A stretch of DNA of 39,610 nucleotides from CAYFMH01 sp964344165 (GCA_964344165.1 CAYFMH010000006.1:1-39610); one strand, 5' to 3'. Counted from the stretch's first letter, positions 15,295 through 23,542 are shown. A program made the numbers and translations. Notes: generated from the letters alone by a model not told the origin.

Positions 15295-16562
15295 TGACAG
15301 AACGGAAGTTTACAGGGAGGTAGCTGTTGAGGATGAAGGCTTAAGTGGTACTTTCGCCTTCGGCCGGGGCCGCTGGGACCAATTCCTGTACGGCACTGGA
15401 CAGCTTGGTCGGATCCTTGGCGATCTGGGCGATGGCCGCTGCGACGCCTGCGGAGACGTCCGTGCCCCCCTGGGTTCCCACCACCACGGCCGAGCCGTTT
15501 TTGGCGGCGTCGCCGATGGTCTGGAGTTCCAGGGCGTGGACGACGAGCTTGACGGCTTCGTCGACGGAAGTGCCACCCTTGCTCAAGACTTGGGCGGATT
15601 CCAGCACGCCGGCGACCATCTGCCTGAGACTGGCTGCCGCGGCTCCACCTTGCTCGATGGCCTTTGCTGCGGCGATGTCCTTTGCGGCTTCTTTGAGAGC
15701 AGCCGCAGCGCGCTTTTTGGCATAGGCCTCGCGCATTTCAGCACCCGGATCCGGCTCGAACATGATGACCTTGACGAACTCGTAGCCGTATGCCTTGATT
15801 GCCGCGTTGACTTTCTTAATGACATTCTCGGCCAAGCTTTCACGTTGGGCATAGATTGCGTCGTGGTCAACGGTCGCGATCTCCTTACCAACGAAGTCAA
15901 GAAGGTCCTCCGAAAGAGTCCTTTGGGGGTTGTCGAGGGCGTAGCAGGCATTCCTGATTCCCTCTTTGGTCGCGATCACCCGGACCTGTCCGGCCACCGG
16001 GACGGTGACGTAGGGGCCGTCCTTGGCTTTTGCCATGACGGTATGCCGACTGGAGTGTTTGTTGCGCTTGGTGCGCTTCTCTTCGCCTTCGGCTTCGTCG
16101 TAGGCTTCGTCTTCCAGGAGGGCTTCATCCGGCGCCAGGTATTGGATCTGCAGATCGAGTCCCTTGCGCACGAACATGAGCAGGGGGATACGGAGGCCGA
16201 TGCCTTCCTTCACGATCCAGCCTTTCGATCCCCAAATGAACTCGAGAACCACGGCTCGCCTCTGGGGGACGAAGATGAGGAAGGTCGAGACCAGGTAGCC
16301 GACGATGAGGTAGGGGAACATCCAGACGAACTTCATTTCGTCGAAATGATTGACCATGGTGCCCCTGATGGGACGCCCATATTCGCTGAGCTCAGGGCCG
16401 GCGGTGAAGATGGTGCCGTCCCCGAAGGTGTACCAGGCGATGGCTCCCAGGGCGATGCCCAGGACTGACTTGATGAACTCACCCATGACGATTGCATCCT
16501 TTCATGCTTGTTATTGGGTTGAAGGGGTAATAGTGCCTAACAAATAAACTTCCGTACTGTCA
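15295..16562. mobile_element. GC-rich SPFH cassette bounded by 18-bp inverted repeats
   Basis: TGACAGAACGGAAGTTTA (15295-15312) and the inverted copy TGACAGTACGGAAGTTTA read on the minus strand (16562-16545) match at 17 of 18 positions and enclose exactly one gene. The interior is far richer in GC than the genome (44 of 60 bases in 15421-15480). No transposase is inside. This could be a transferred cassette, or the repeats could be paired binding sites. Confidence 0.5.
15341..16486 (-). CDS. SPFH/band-7 domain membrane protein, GC-rich
   Basis: An N-terminal hydrophobic helix (about 5-22) and a second (about 54-75) are followed by the SPFH domain ('VPQRRAVVLEFIWGSKGWIV' opens it; 'VAGQVRVIATKEGIRNACYA' and 'KVNAAIKAYGYEFVKVIMFEPD' belong to it). 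A long Ala-rich coiled coil follows ('AKKRAAAALKEAAKDIAAAK'), like flotillin/stomatin/prohibitin proteins that oligomerise and organise membranes. An acidic insert lies at about 125-140. Codons end heavily in C or G, unlike every neighbour, and 'AAAGGA' 10 bases before ATG is a Shine-Dalgarno-like site that native genes here lack. Recent horizontal acquisition is inferred. A native partner protease (NfeD type) is not present. Confidence 0.85.
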   Translation of the reverse strand: MGEFIKSVLGIALGAIAWYTFGDGTIFTAGPELSEYGRPIRGTMVNHFDEMKFVWMFPYLIVGYLVSTFLIFVPQRRAVVLEFIWGSKGWIVKEGIGLRIPLLMFVRKGLDLQIQYLAPDEALLEDEAYDEAEGEEKRTKRNKHSSRHTVMAKAKDGPYVTVPVAGQVRVIATKEGIRNACYALDNPQRTLSEDLLDFVGKEIATVDHDAIYAQRESLAENVIKKVNAAIKAYGYEFVKVIMFEPDPGAEMREAYAKKRAAAALKEAAKDIAAAKAIEQGGAAAASLRQMVAGVLESAQVLSKGGTSVDEAVKLVVHALELQTIGDAAKNGSAVVVGTQGGTDVSAGVAAAIAQIAKDPTKLSSAVQELVPAAPAEGESTT

Positions 16563-16704
16563 AAGATCTAGAAGGTAGATAAATACAAATCAAAACAGAA
16601 AAGATTTATGCTACACAGTTGCCTTTTTATTAAAGACTTGCTAAATATAAATATTTTTGTTGATTTGTCAAGCAAATATTGATATTTTTTATTTTTTTAA
16701 AAAT

Positions 16705-16729
16705 AGTAGCTTTTTGATTATTAGCTACT
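16705..16729 (-). terminator. Terminator after the Cys-rich gene
   Basis: On the minus strand AGTAGCT pairs with AGCTACT across an 11-base loop and is followed by ATTTTT, 15 bases past the stop of the 57-residue gene. Confidence 0.55.
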
Positions 16730-16743
16730 TATTATCAAATCAA

Positions 16744-16917
16744 TTATTTCCTTTTTTTGTCTTTTCGATTGCAACTATGGGTGGTTTTTTCAAGATCTAT
16801 TCCCATGTATTTTCCGTCTGGGCCATGTATTTCTACCCCATGATCAATAGACGTAAAATCTCTACAACAAAAATCGTCGCATTTGCAGTCAAAATCACTA
16901 ATTTGATCTTTTTCCAT
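16744..16917 (-). CDS. Cys-rich microprotein, 57 aa, coupled to the Kazal-SLH gene
   Basis: A frame shorter than usual annotation limits. It contains 'CKCDDFCCRD' (C11, C13, C17, C18) and a fifth Cys at 49, with a Gly/Asp turn region 'HGPDGKYMGIDL' and a basic tail. Its ATG shares one base with the TAA of the Kazal-SLH gene (TAATG), a classic reinitiation arrangement, and a terminator follows its stop. There is no signal peptide, so it is probably cytoplasmic, perhaps metal-binding. The family is unknown. Confidence 0.6.
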   Translation of the reverse strand: MEKDQISDFDCKCDDFCCRDFTSIDHGVEIHGPDGKYMGIDLEKTTHSCNRKDKKRK

Positions 16918-18581
16918 TATCTCAAAATTTCGTAAGCGTTCTTGATAATCTTGGCAGCTTCGGCTCTGAGGATCGGATCTTTTTCTCGGAAGGTCCCGTC
17001 TGGATATCCGGAAATCAGCCCAATTTGCTTAGCATGTTCGATGTAGGGAAAATTAGTTGAGTATTTGTTTACATCACTAAAAGAACTTTTTCCAAAAGTT
17101 CTTGGCGGTTCGACATCGAACACTTCAAAAATCAATCGGATTACTTCTCCTCGTGTGGCTTTTTTGTCTGGATTTGGCCACCATTTCCACATAGAAAATC
17201 CATTTTTTTCAGAGAGCGCAATCAATTGTTTGGCCCAGTGGGACTCTGCAAACCGGTTGGCCGGATCGCTCATAAAATTCTCCCAATCAATATCACCAGC
17301 TTCGAAGGCCAATTTTGTAATTTCAGCTTTTGTTACGAAGTTCTCTGGACGGTAGAGTCCGGTTTCGTTTCCAGATTCATCGAGATATCCTTGGGCCCAT
17401 CCTTTTTCTTTGAGAAAGGCCACGGGGCCGTGAAACCATTCCTGTTGATCTACATCGAGGAAGGGGATTTGATTAAGGCGAAATTTTTCTCGAGCAGACT
17501 CGACCCGGGCCATATTGGTCGAGAGTCGGAGCTGTTCGATCTCTTGCTCGAGGACGGTCCTATCAGAAGGCACCTGGGTGAAATTCAGGAAGTTGGTGAT
17601 TTTGGGAAGCAGCTCACTTTTGGGATCGAAGGCAAAGTTGTAGTTTTTTAGCACGTGAGAGATGGAGTCGAGCTTTTCGGCCGCATACGCATCGATCCGA
17701 GGACGAAGCTGGAGGAGTTGATTTTTTTTAAGCTCAAAAAGGTCTTTTGCATAATTGAAGGTTCGCGGAGGTGAGAAGCTTTTTGGGAAACATTCTCCCA
17801 TGTATGCCGGGAAGATGCCTTTTTCTTCGAGAAAACAGGTATTGGAATACGTCCGACCATCAGTCCCACAGACGGGCTCATAGTCTTCCGGACATTTTTC
17901 GGCACCTTTTGTGCTGATCCGGCAAGCGCCCTCATGTTTGATGAGGACTCCTTTTTGAAAAGGAATACAAAGATTGTAGTAGGTCTTTCCGTCTGCGCCA
18001 CAGACCGGATCTTCTCTCAGGTTACAGTCTGGAGAAGGGGAGGCACTTTTTTGTCCAATGATAATTTTGTTGGCCATAATCGGGAAATCTCCAAAAACCC
18101 AGGTGTCTTCGTGCCGGATATCGGATTTTTTGAGCGTAAAATAATCCGGGTGGGGGATAGCAAACTGATGTGTTCCGGCGAGTTCTTCTCCGCTAGAGAT
18201 GTCCGCGAGGATTTTTAGCTCCATTGTTTTTCCATCGGGAACCCAAAAAGTAAGATTCTTAAACTCCATGATGTCGATTCCGGGGAGTGAAATTTTCCCC
18301 AGGATTTTATTACCGTGCATGAGTCGGTATCGGAGGATCTGATCTGGATCGTCGAGACTTTCTCGTTTAAATTTTAGTTTTTTGATCGTAATTCCGTTGG
18401 ATGGATGATTGGTGGCGGTGAGCCAGATTTTTAGCACTTCGACATTTTCAGTATCTGGTTCGATTCTTTGGGTTGGTTTGATCCCAGGGCTGAGCTGGAT
18501 TTCCAGCTTTGGCTGGATTGCAGCCTGGGTTTCAAGTGGTAAAAAGACCAAAAATCCGAGAACGAGAAGAAGTTTTTTCAT
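16917..18581 (-). CDS. Secreted protein with two Kazal domains and three SLH domains
   Basis: I chose the ATG at 18581 because it opens a clean signal peptide (MKKLLLVLGFLVFLPLETQA); the frame extends 15 codons further upstream. After a beta-rich N-terminal region come two Kazal domains (about 186-220 and 230-264), each with 'PVCG(A/T)DG(K/R)TY.N.C' and six Cys. A helical linker of about 100 residues follows, then three SLH repeats (about 373-428, 443-488, 500-554), the last with 'ISGYPDGTF' and 'RAEAAKII'. SLH domains bind pyruvylated secondary cell-wall polymer, so the protein probably displays Kazal protease inhibitors on the cell surface. Partners are not adjacent, apart from the coupled Cys-rich microprotein. 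Confidence 0.9.
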   Translation of the reverse strand: MKKLLLVLGFLVFLPLETQAAIQPKLEIQLSPGIKPTQRIEPDTENVEVLKIWLTATNHPSNGITIKKLKFKRESLDDPDQILRYRLMHGNKILGKISLPGIDIMEFKNLTFWVPDGKTMELKILADISSGEELAGTHQFAIPHPDYFTLKKSDIRHEDTWVFGDFPIMANKIIIGQKSASPSPDCNLREDPVCGADGKTYYNLCIPFQKGVLIKHEGACRISTKGAEKCPEDYEPVCGTDGRTYSNTCFLEEKGIFPAYMGECFPKSFSPPRTFNYAKDLFELKKNQLLQLRPRIDAYAAEKLDSISHVLKNYNFAFDPKSELLPKITNFLNFTQVPSDRTVLEQEIEQLRLSTNMARVESAREKFRLNQIPFLDVDQQEWFHGPVAFLKEKGWAQGYLDESGNETGLYRPENFVTKAEITKLAFEAGDIDWENFMSDPANRFAESHWAKQLIALSEKNGFSMWKWWPNPDKKATRGEVIRLIFEVFDVEPPRTFGKSSFSDVNKYSTNFPYIEHAKQIGLISGYPDGTFREKDPILRAEAAKIIKNAYEILR

Positions 18582-18619
18582 CGTGGGGAAATTTAGATTT
18601 TTGGAAGAAAAAATCAACA

Positions 18620-18647
18620 TTGACAAAAAGTATTTTTTTATTATATT
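18620..18647 (+). promoter_or_regulatory. Strong sigma-70-type promoter of the 18671 operon
   Basis: Perfect -35 TTGACA (18620-18625), 16 bases, then TATATT (18642-18647), 23 bases before the first ATG. The spacer and the 28574 promoter share the run AAAA.TATTTTT. Confidence 0.7.
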
Positions 18648-18670
18648 AAAGACAGTTTAATGTTGTAAAA

Positions 18671-19027
18671 ATGGAACAAAGATTTTTTAATCGAGAAATA
18701 CAAACAGAATTTGAGAGGACTTGTGAATATTTGGGAGCTTTGGGAACAGCAATAAGAGCCGGAGAAGTTCCCGAAAATCCAAATGAAGCTGTTTCTCGAG
18801 TTGATATGATTTATACTCAGGGGGTTGATAACTTGCTACATTTAAAAGTTACTGAAAAAGGAGAAATTTCAGAAGCCATTGTCCTTGTGTCAGATGCTGC
18901 TATGGGAGTATTGGATAATTTTCAGGGTTCACAAGGAAATGCCGCGGCAGAAAAGCTAAAAGCAAGGGTTTTGGGCACTAAAAAGCAACACGAAATAAAA
19001 AAAGAAGCCGAAGTAGCAACCCATTAA
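18671..19027 (+). CDS. Hypothetical protein, 118 aa
   Basis: Unrecognised, probably helical and soluble, with a basic C-terminus ('TKKQHEIKKEAEVATH'). There are no Cys pairs or known motifs. First gene of a three-gene unit behind a strong promoter; the next ATG follows its stop by one base. Confidence 0.75.
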   Translation: MEQRFFNREIQTEFERTCEYLGALGTAIRAGEVPENPNEAVSRVDMIYTQGVDNLLHLKVTEKGEISEAIVLVSDAAMGVLDNFQGSQGNAAAEKLKARVLGTKKQHEIKKEAEVATH

Positions 19028-19028
19028 A

Positions 19029-19442
19029 ATGATTGCTGCAGAATTTGATCACCGGCTTGACGATGCTTTTTTTATCGATACTTCTGAGGCAATTGGATCT
19101 TTTGCGGAGGGAGAAACACCTCTCCATGAAACAATGGAAGAAGTAGCTGTTTTTTTTACAAAAGCGGTCGAAATTGTGCTGCAAAAAAGAATTGAAGACA
19201 CAGAAAAATATGCTTTGTTTTATTCTCTGCTTCAGCTCTATCGAGGGGAATTATATTTTTTGGAAAGAGCTTTTTTGGATTCTCGACTGGGTTCACAGGT
19301 GCCTGTTTTTTTACAAGACAAAATTGATGCCATAGATGATGCTATTGGGGTTCTCAATGTCCTAGAAGATGAAGACAATGTATGTGGAGAAGATATCCTA
19401 CTCGAGGATGCGTTGGTGACCCTGGGGATAAAAAATAATTAA
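19029..19442 (+). CDS. Hypothetical acidic protein, 137 aa
   Basis: Unrecognised and strongly acidic, with predicted amphipathic helices ('MEEVAVFFTKAVEIVLQKRI', 'YALFYSLLQLYRGELYFLE'). Second gene of the three-gene unit, one base after the first and five bases before the third. It may act with its neighbours, but nothing in the sequence reveals how. Confidence 0.75.
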   Translation: MIAAEFDHRLDDAFFIDTSEAIGSFAEGETPLHETMEEVAVFFTKAVEIVLQKRIEDTEKYALFYSLLQLYRGELYFLERAFLDSRLGSQVPVFLQDKIDAIDDAIGVLNVLEDEDNVCGEDILLEDALVTLGIKNN

Positions 19443-19447
19443 TTAAA

Positions 19448-19927
19448 ATGGAAAAAGCACCAAATCTAAAATCTTGCTCAAAAGTCTCTGAGATAACTCG
19501 ATCTATCCAAGCAAGAACAAAAATCATTGTCGCTTGTGGAATTGTGCTGACAGCGGTTGCTGGGTGTGTTTCAGCCAATAATATCCCAGAAGAAAATAGT
19601 TCCATAAAAGCAAAATGGGAAAAACTAGAAAAAACTAATCCTGGTCAATATGCTTATTTCCAAGATGGGATGATGGAATACGTATTTTTAAGGGCACATA
19701 TGAAGTATACTTCTTGTTCAACCAAAGCCCATAACCGGTGTATTCGAGAAGAAATAGGAGAAGGAGGAGATTTTACGATGAATCCGACTGGTTTTTCTCA
19801 ATTCATCATGTCTTCTTATTCAATAGACCAAGAAGAATCAAAAAAAATCACACAGATCGAAAATGAAATGCAAGAGTTGGAAGAAGCACTAGATTTTTGT
19901 GAGCCGCTTTTAGAAGAAGTTAATTAA
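19448..19927 (+). CDS. Hypothetical lipoprotein or membrane-anchored protein, 159 aa
   Basis: A hydrophobic segment (about 26-43) ends in 'LTAVAGC', which fits a lipobox, although the 25-residue charged head before it is long for a signal peptide; an uncleaved anchor is the alternative. The exported part contains further Cys ('YTSCSTKAHNRCIREE' and one near the C-terminus), so disulfides are possible. Third gene of the unit at 18671. Its stop shares TTAA with the convergent rfbB stop. Confidence 0.7.
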   Translation: MEKAPNLKSCSKVSEITRSIQARTKIIVACGIVLTAVAGCVSANNIPEENSSIKAKWEKLEKTNPGQYAYFQDGMMEYVFLRAHMKYTSCSTKAHNRCIREEIGEGGDFTMNPTGFSQFIMSSYSIDQEESKKITQIENEMQELEEALDFCEPLLEEVN

Positions 19928-20904
19928 ACCTTCTTCCGGCAGTGTTCTACCCACTCTCGATTTTTTAGATACCACTCGATCGTGAGCGGCAGGGCTTCTT
20001 CAAACGTATGTTTTGGTCTCCAACCAAGCTCACGTTCAATCTTGCTTGCGTCCATGGCGTATCGACGATCGTGGGCTTTTCGGTCTTCGATGAAGGTGGT
20101 TTTTGAGGTAGAATCTGGCACATTTTTGAGAATCAGATCCACGATCTCAAGATTAGTCTTCTCATTATGTCCGCCGATATTCCAGACCTCTCCGGGATCA
20201 GACTTTTCAAAAGCAAGAAGAATTGCCTCACAGTGGTCGAGGACGTAGAGCCAATCGCGGATATTTTTTCCATCGCCGTAGAGGGGGAGATCCTCGTTGT
20301 TCATGGCTTTGAAAAGAAAGAAGGGGATTAACTTCTCTGGGAATTGGTAGGGTCCGTAATTGTTGGAACATCGGGTGATGATGTTCTCCATTCCATAAGT
20401 TTCATGCCAACTAAGTACAAGCAGGTCTCCAGAGGCTTTGGCGGCTGCATACGGACAATTGGGATCGATATTGCGGTCTTCAGTAAAAAAATCCGTCGAT
20501 CCATCACCCAAATCCCCATAAACTTCATCCGTGGAGACTTGATGGTATCTTTTAATCCCATGTTTTCGGCTGGTCTCGAGCAGGACGTGAGTCCCCACGA
20601 TATTGGCATTGATAAACGGCGAAGAGTCCTCAATGGATCGATCCACATGGGTTTCCGCGGCGAAGTTAATCACGCCATCAAATTTTTCAGCTTCAAACAG
20701 TTGGTCGATAAATTTCGCATCGGCGATGTCTCCCTGCACAAACTTGTAATGAGGATGATCTGCGATATCCGTGAGGTTTTCGAGATTTCCGGCGTATGTG
20801 AGCTTGTCGAGATTGACGATTGCATAGTCTCGATTATTTAATACGTGCCGAACGAAGTTCGATCCGATAAATCCCGCGCCGCCGGTGATGAGGAGTTTTT
20901 TCAT
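19924..20904 (-). CDS. rfbB: dTDP-glucose 4,6-dehydratase
   Basis: An extended short-chain dehydrogenase of 326 residues. The NAD-binding motif is 'GGAGFIGS' (8-15), the catalytic region is 'STDEVYG' (T125, D126, E127) and 'YAAAK' (Y152, K156), and 'RCSNNYGPYQFPEKLIP' is typical of RmlB. It converts dTDP-glucose to the 4-keto-6-deoxy intermediate for rhamnose and other deoxysugars. rmlA, rmlC and rmlD are not in the window. The A-rich leader before ATG has no Shine-Dalgarno. Confidence 0.95.
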   Translation of the reverse strand: MKKLLITGGAGFIGSNFVRHVLNNRDYAIVNLDKLTYAGNLENLTDIADHPHYKFVQGDIADAKFIDQLFEAEKFDGVINFAAETHVDRSIEDSSPFINANIVGTHVLLETSRKHGIKRYHQVSTDEVYGDLGDGSTDFFTEDRNIDPNCPYAAAKASGDLLVLSWHETYGMENIITRCSNNYGPYQFPEKLIPFFLFKAMNNEDLPLYGDGKNIRDWLYVLDHCEAILLAFEKSDPGEVWNIGGHNEKTNLEIVDLILKNVPDSTSKTTFIEDRKAHDRRYAMDASKIERELGWRPKHTFEEALPLTIEWYLKNREWVEHCRKKV

Positions 20905-20917
20905 ATTTTTTATTGGT

Positions 20918-21434
20918 CCCCCTTGTGAGGGGGATTTAGGGGGTTTTTGGTACTTGCGTTTTAGTATAATTCAACTCTTGTTCTCGCAAACTGATTTGTT
21001 CTTCTAGATCATCCCAGATACCTTCAAGAGCAGTCATTACATCTGGATTGCCATAACGGATAACTTTTATACCAAGCTGATTTAAGCATTTTGTTCGTTC
21101 TTTGTCATATGTTTCTTGTTCTGCGTGAGTATCTCCATCAATTTCTATGGCTAGTTTTAATTCTGAACAATAAAAATCAAGGATATATTTCCCGATAGGT
21201 TTTTGTCTTAAAAACTTATAACCTTTCATCTGTCTGTTTCTCAAAACTTCTGCCCACATAACAATTTCCGGTTTTGTGGGATTATTTCTATTTTCTCTGG
21301 CTTTTGTTTTGAGGTCTTTGCGATAGGGAAGAGGTGTTTTCATTATCTTTTATTTTAGATTGGATCTTGCTGAAGACAAGGGAGGTTTTTTTGTGATTAT
21401 ACTCAAAATCCCCCAACCCCCTTCTCAAAGGGGG
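20918..21434. mobile_element. DUF559 cassette between inverted G-run palindromes
   Basis: Left: a C5-TT-loop-G5 hairpin (20918-20933) then ATTTA and G5 (20939-20943). Right, inverted: C5 (21410-21414), AA, then a C5-TTCTCAAA-G5 hairpin (21417-21434). The hairpins lie outside and the single runs inside, so the two ends are mirror images around one nuclease-like gene, whose last codons and stop lie within the left repeat. Confidence 0.6.
20936..21343 (-). CDS. DUF559 (Vsr/PD-(D/E)XK-like) endonuclease-domain protein
   Basis: The family pattern is clear: 'NPTKPEIVMWAEVLRNRQMKGYKFLRQ' early, 'YILDFYCSELKLAIEIDGDTH' with the core Asp and Glu-Ile-Asp, and 'VIRYGNPDV' near the end. The fold is that of very-short-patch and related nucleases; the actual substrate is unknown. 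The C-terminus '(V)PKTP' and the TAA stop are encoded by the left palindromic repeat. Codon use is native-like. Family members of this type are known as scattered single genes, consistent with mobility. Confidence 0.85.
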   Translation of the reverse strand: MKTPLPYRKDLKTKARENRNNPTKPEIVMWAEVLRNRQMKGYKFLRQKPIGKYILDFYCSELKLAIEIDGDTHAEQETYDKERTKCLNQLGIKVIRYGNPDVMTALEGIWDDLEEQISLREQELNYTKTQVPKTP

Positions 21435-21444
21435 CTATTTTCTT

Positions 21445-21473
21445 TTGCATTTCTTCGTTTTTTGTGGTAAAAT
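21445..21473 (+). promoter_or_regulatory. Promoter of the 677-aa gene
   Basis: TTGCAT (21445-21450), 17 bases, TAAAAT (21468-21473), 35 bases before the preferred ATG at 21509. This placement argues against the upstream GTG at 21464, which lies within the promoter. Confidence 0.6.
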
Positions 21474-21508
21474 TCTATGATTTTTTAATTTTTAAAAATT
21501 ACAAAAAA

Positions 21509-23542
21509 ATGGGAACCCAACTAGGACAATCAGTATCGCAAGGACGTGAAAGCCAAGGGGCTCAAGAAAAAATTTCTAGTAAAATCAAAGAACTTGGTGC
21601 TACAGAGGAGATGAGAAAAGCCGTGAAAGAAGTTCTAGAAGTAAAAAGAGAGGCAAGGACTGAGGCTCAAAATCACATGTTTGATGTTCTTCATGGAGTA
21701 ATTGATGGAATTCGAAAATCGGGTGTTTCAATCAAAGAAACAGAATCTGAAGTTCGAGCTGCGCTCGTAGAAGTAGTCGGAAATGATGCTCCGAAATTAG
21801 CAGAGGCCTTGGGAATTAAGTTTGAAAATTTAGTAGAAAATGGGGACGAAGTTTTTGATGAAGAAGATTTGGAACAACCCGCAACAGCCTCTATGCAACC
21901 TGCTCTAATTGCACAACCAGAAGGTGTTGAACCAAAAGCCATTGATCCGGAAGTTCTAGATATTTTTGAGGAATATCAAAATTGTCCAAAGGATCCAGTA
22001 GGAGCAGAGGATTTTTTGCTTAAAAAATATCAAGAAATTCTGCCTCAACACGAAACAAAAAAACTTGCTCTTTCTCTAAAAGGAGCGAAAAATGCAACAA
22101 AAGGGGGATTGGACTCTCTTGCCAAATTGGGTTCTCTTTTTGGGAGTGCAGGAGTAAAAGAGAAGAAAGAACCTCAAATATTTTTAGAGGCTATGGGGAG
22201 GAATATCGACCTGGGGAACGAAGCAGAAGTAAAAGCAAGAATTAAAGAAATTTGTAAAAAAATCCCAACAGATCCAGAAGGAATACAGCACTTAGAAGAT
22301 AAAACTGAAGTTCTTAAAGCTTTTTTCAAAAAAACACCCGATGGAAAATATATCATCGAAGCAAAGGATCCAAAACAAGCAGAAGAACTACAAGAATTGA
22401 TTGATACTATAACTCCTGATTATTATGAGTCAGACTATGCGGAAGTCTATGTAAAAGAGGTTTGTGCAGGAAAAACAAGAAAAGATTTTTCAGAGTGGTT
22501 GAATGAAGATTCAAATATTTCTCCTTTGGAAAAATTGGGAAATATGATTATGGGACTTCTTAGTAAGTTGGGAAAATGGTTAAAATTAAAAGGTTTATTT
22601 ACTGATTGGGATTTTGTAAAAAACGCAAAAACAGAACCAGAAGAAAATCCGTTTCGTTCAAAAGAATTATTGCATCAAATAGAACGAAATAAAAATCAGG
22701 TAGCTTGGGATAAAATTCCTGAAACAAGTCCTCAAAAAGTAAAATTAAAAGAGTGGAAAAAGGTTGTCAAAATTGAATCACCAGAGATTTCTCCAGAAGA
22801 ATTTACAAAAAGAACTCAAGATCCACAATTTGCACCAATTTTAGATTGGGCAATAGAAGGGGATAGAGGACAAATTTCTCGAGAGACTTTTGATTATTTA
22901 TGGGAAAAAAGAAGTTCTATAAGAATTGAATTAAATCAACAAACTCAGTCGAAAGAACTACAAATTAATAATAAAAAATTCGAAGGAGGGGATAATTGGG
23001 TTGCAACAGAAAGTTCTTGGACAGATAAACTAAAAACTGAAATTGAAACGGCGTTAGAAGAACAATTTGTAGGAGATCAAAAACTTTTGAAAGATAGATT
23101 GGCAGATGAAATTACGCCAAGCACTGTGAAAAAAGAAGTCTGGGAAAAACTTTGGAAAGACCAAGAGAATGGAACTTTAAAGCCTGGAATAAAATCTTTA
23201 CTTGAACTTCCGGATAAATTTTGGGGGCAAGATTCAAAGCTTACTGTTGAACATTTGGAGCTATTGGCTAAAGGAATTAGTAATGATGATTTTGATTATA
23301 CCGGAGATAGTGATTTTCATGAAAGATCAGTGTTGATGGCGACAGCTGAATACATTGTGGGAGAAGATGGAGAAGAAAAATATGAATGGCGAACCCCTCT
23401 TTTTGGCAAGGATTTCCCGGATAGATTTGAAGTTGATGGAACAGGAACAACGACTGATAATACGTATACTTCTGTGAAAGCATTTTTTGCCTGGCTTAGA
23501 AAAAAATACTCCCAAGGAGGATCCCTAGAAAAATCCGAATAA
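21509..23542 (+). CDS. Large hypothetical protein, 677 aa
   Basis: Unrecognised. The start is the ATG preceded by an A-rich stretch; the frame is open to GTG at 21464, but that lies inside the promoter. The N-terminal 120 residues are helical and charged. A hydrophobic Gly/Leu-rich segment occurs near 345-365 ('LEKLGNMIMGLLSKLGKWL'). The C-terminal half is Lys/Glu/Trp-rich with several 'W.K' and 'WEK' motifs. There is no signal peptide and essentially one Cys-poor composition throughout. It could be a structural or host-interaction protein, but nothing proves it. It is monocistronic by context. Confidence 0.75.
   Translation: MGTQLGQSVSQGRESQGAQEKISSKIKELGATEEMRKAVKEVLEVKREARTEAQNHMFDVLHGVIDGIRKSGVSIKETESEVRAALVEVVGNDAPKLAEALGIKFENLVENGDEVFDEEDLEQPATASMQPALIAQPEGVEPKAIDPEVLDIFEEYQNCPKDPVGAEDFLLKKYQEILPQHETKKLALSLKGAKNATKGGLDSLAKLGSLFGSAGVKEKKEPQIFLEAMGRNIDLGNEAEVKARIKEICKKIPTDPEGIQHLEDKTEVLKAFFKKTPDGKYIIEAKDPKQAEELQELIDTITPDYYESDYAEVYVKEVCAGKTRKDFSEWLNEDSNISPLEKLGNMIMGLLSKLGKWLKLKGLFTDWDFVKNAKTEPEENPFRSKELLHQIERNKNQVAWDKIPETSPQKVKLKEWKKVVKIESPEISPEEFTKRTQDPQFAPILDWAIEGDRGQISRETFDYLWEKRSSIRIELNQQTQSKELQINNKKFEGGDNWVATESSWTDKLKTEIETALEEQFVGDQKLLKDRLADEITPSTVKKEVWEKLWKDQENGTLKPGIKSLLELPDKFWGQDSKLTVEHLELLAKGISNDDFDYTGDSDFHERSVLMATAEYIVGEDGEEKYEWRTPLFGKDFPDRFEVDGTGTTTDNTYTSVKAFFAWLRKKYSQGGSLEKSE

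Noticed and set aside
15536..16468. 310-codon plus-strand open frame
   Set aside because: It is the antisense shadow of the GC-rich SPFH gene; GC-rich coding commonly leaves the opposite strand open, and the product has no coherent domain.
16657..16935. 92-codon plus-strand frame
   Set aside because: It is antisense to the Cys-rich microprotein and the terminator; its Phe/Ile-rich content follows from AT-rich sequence.
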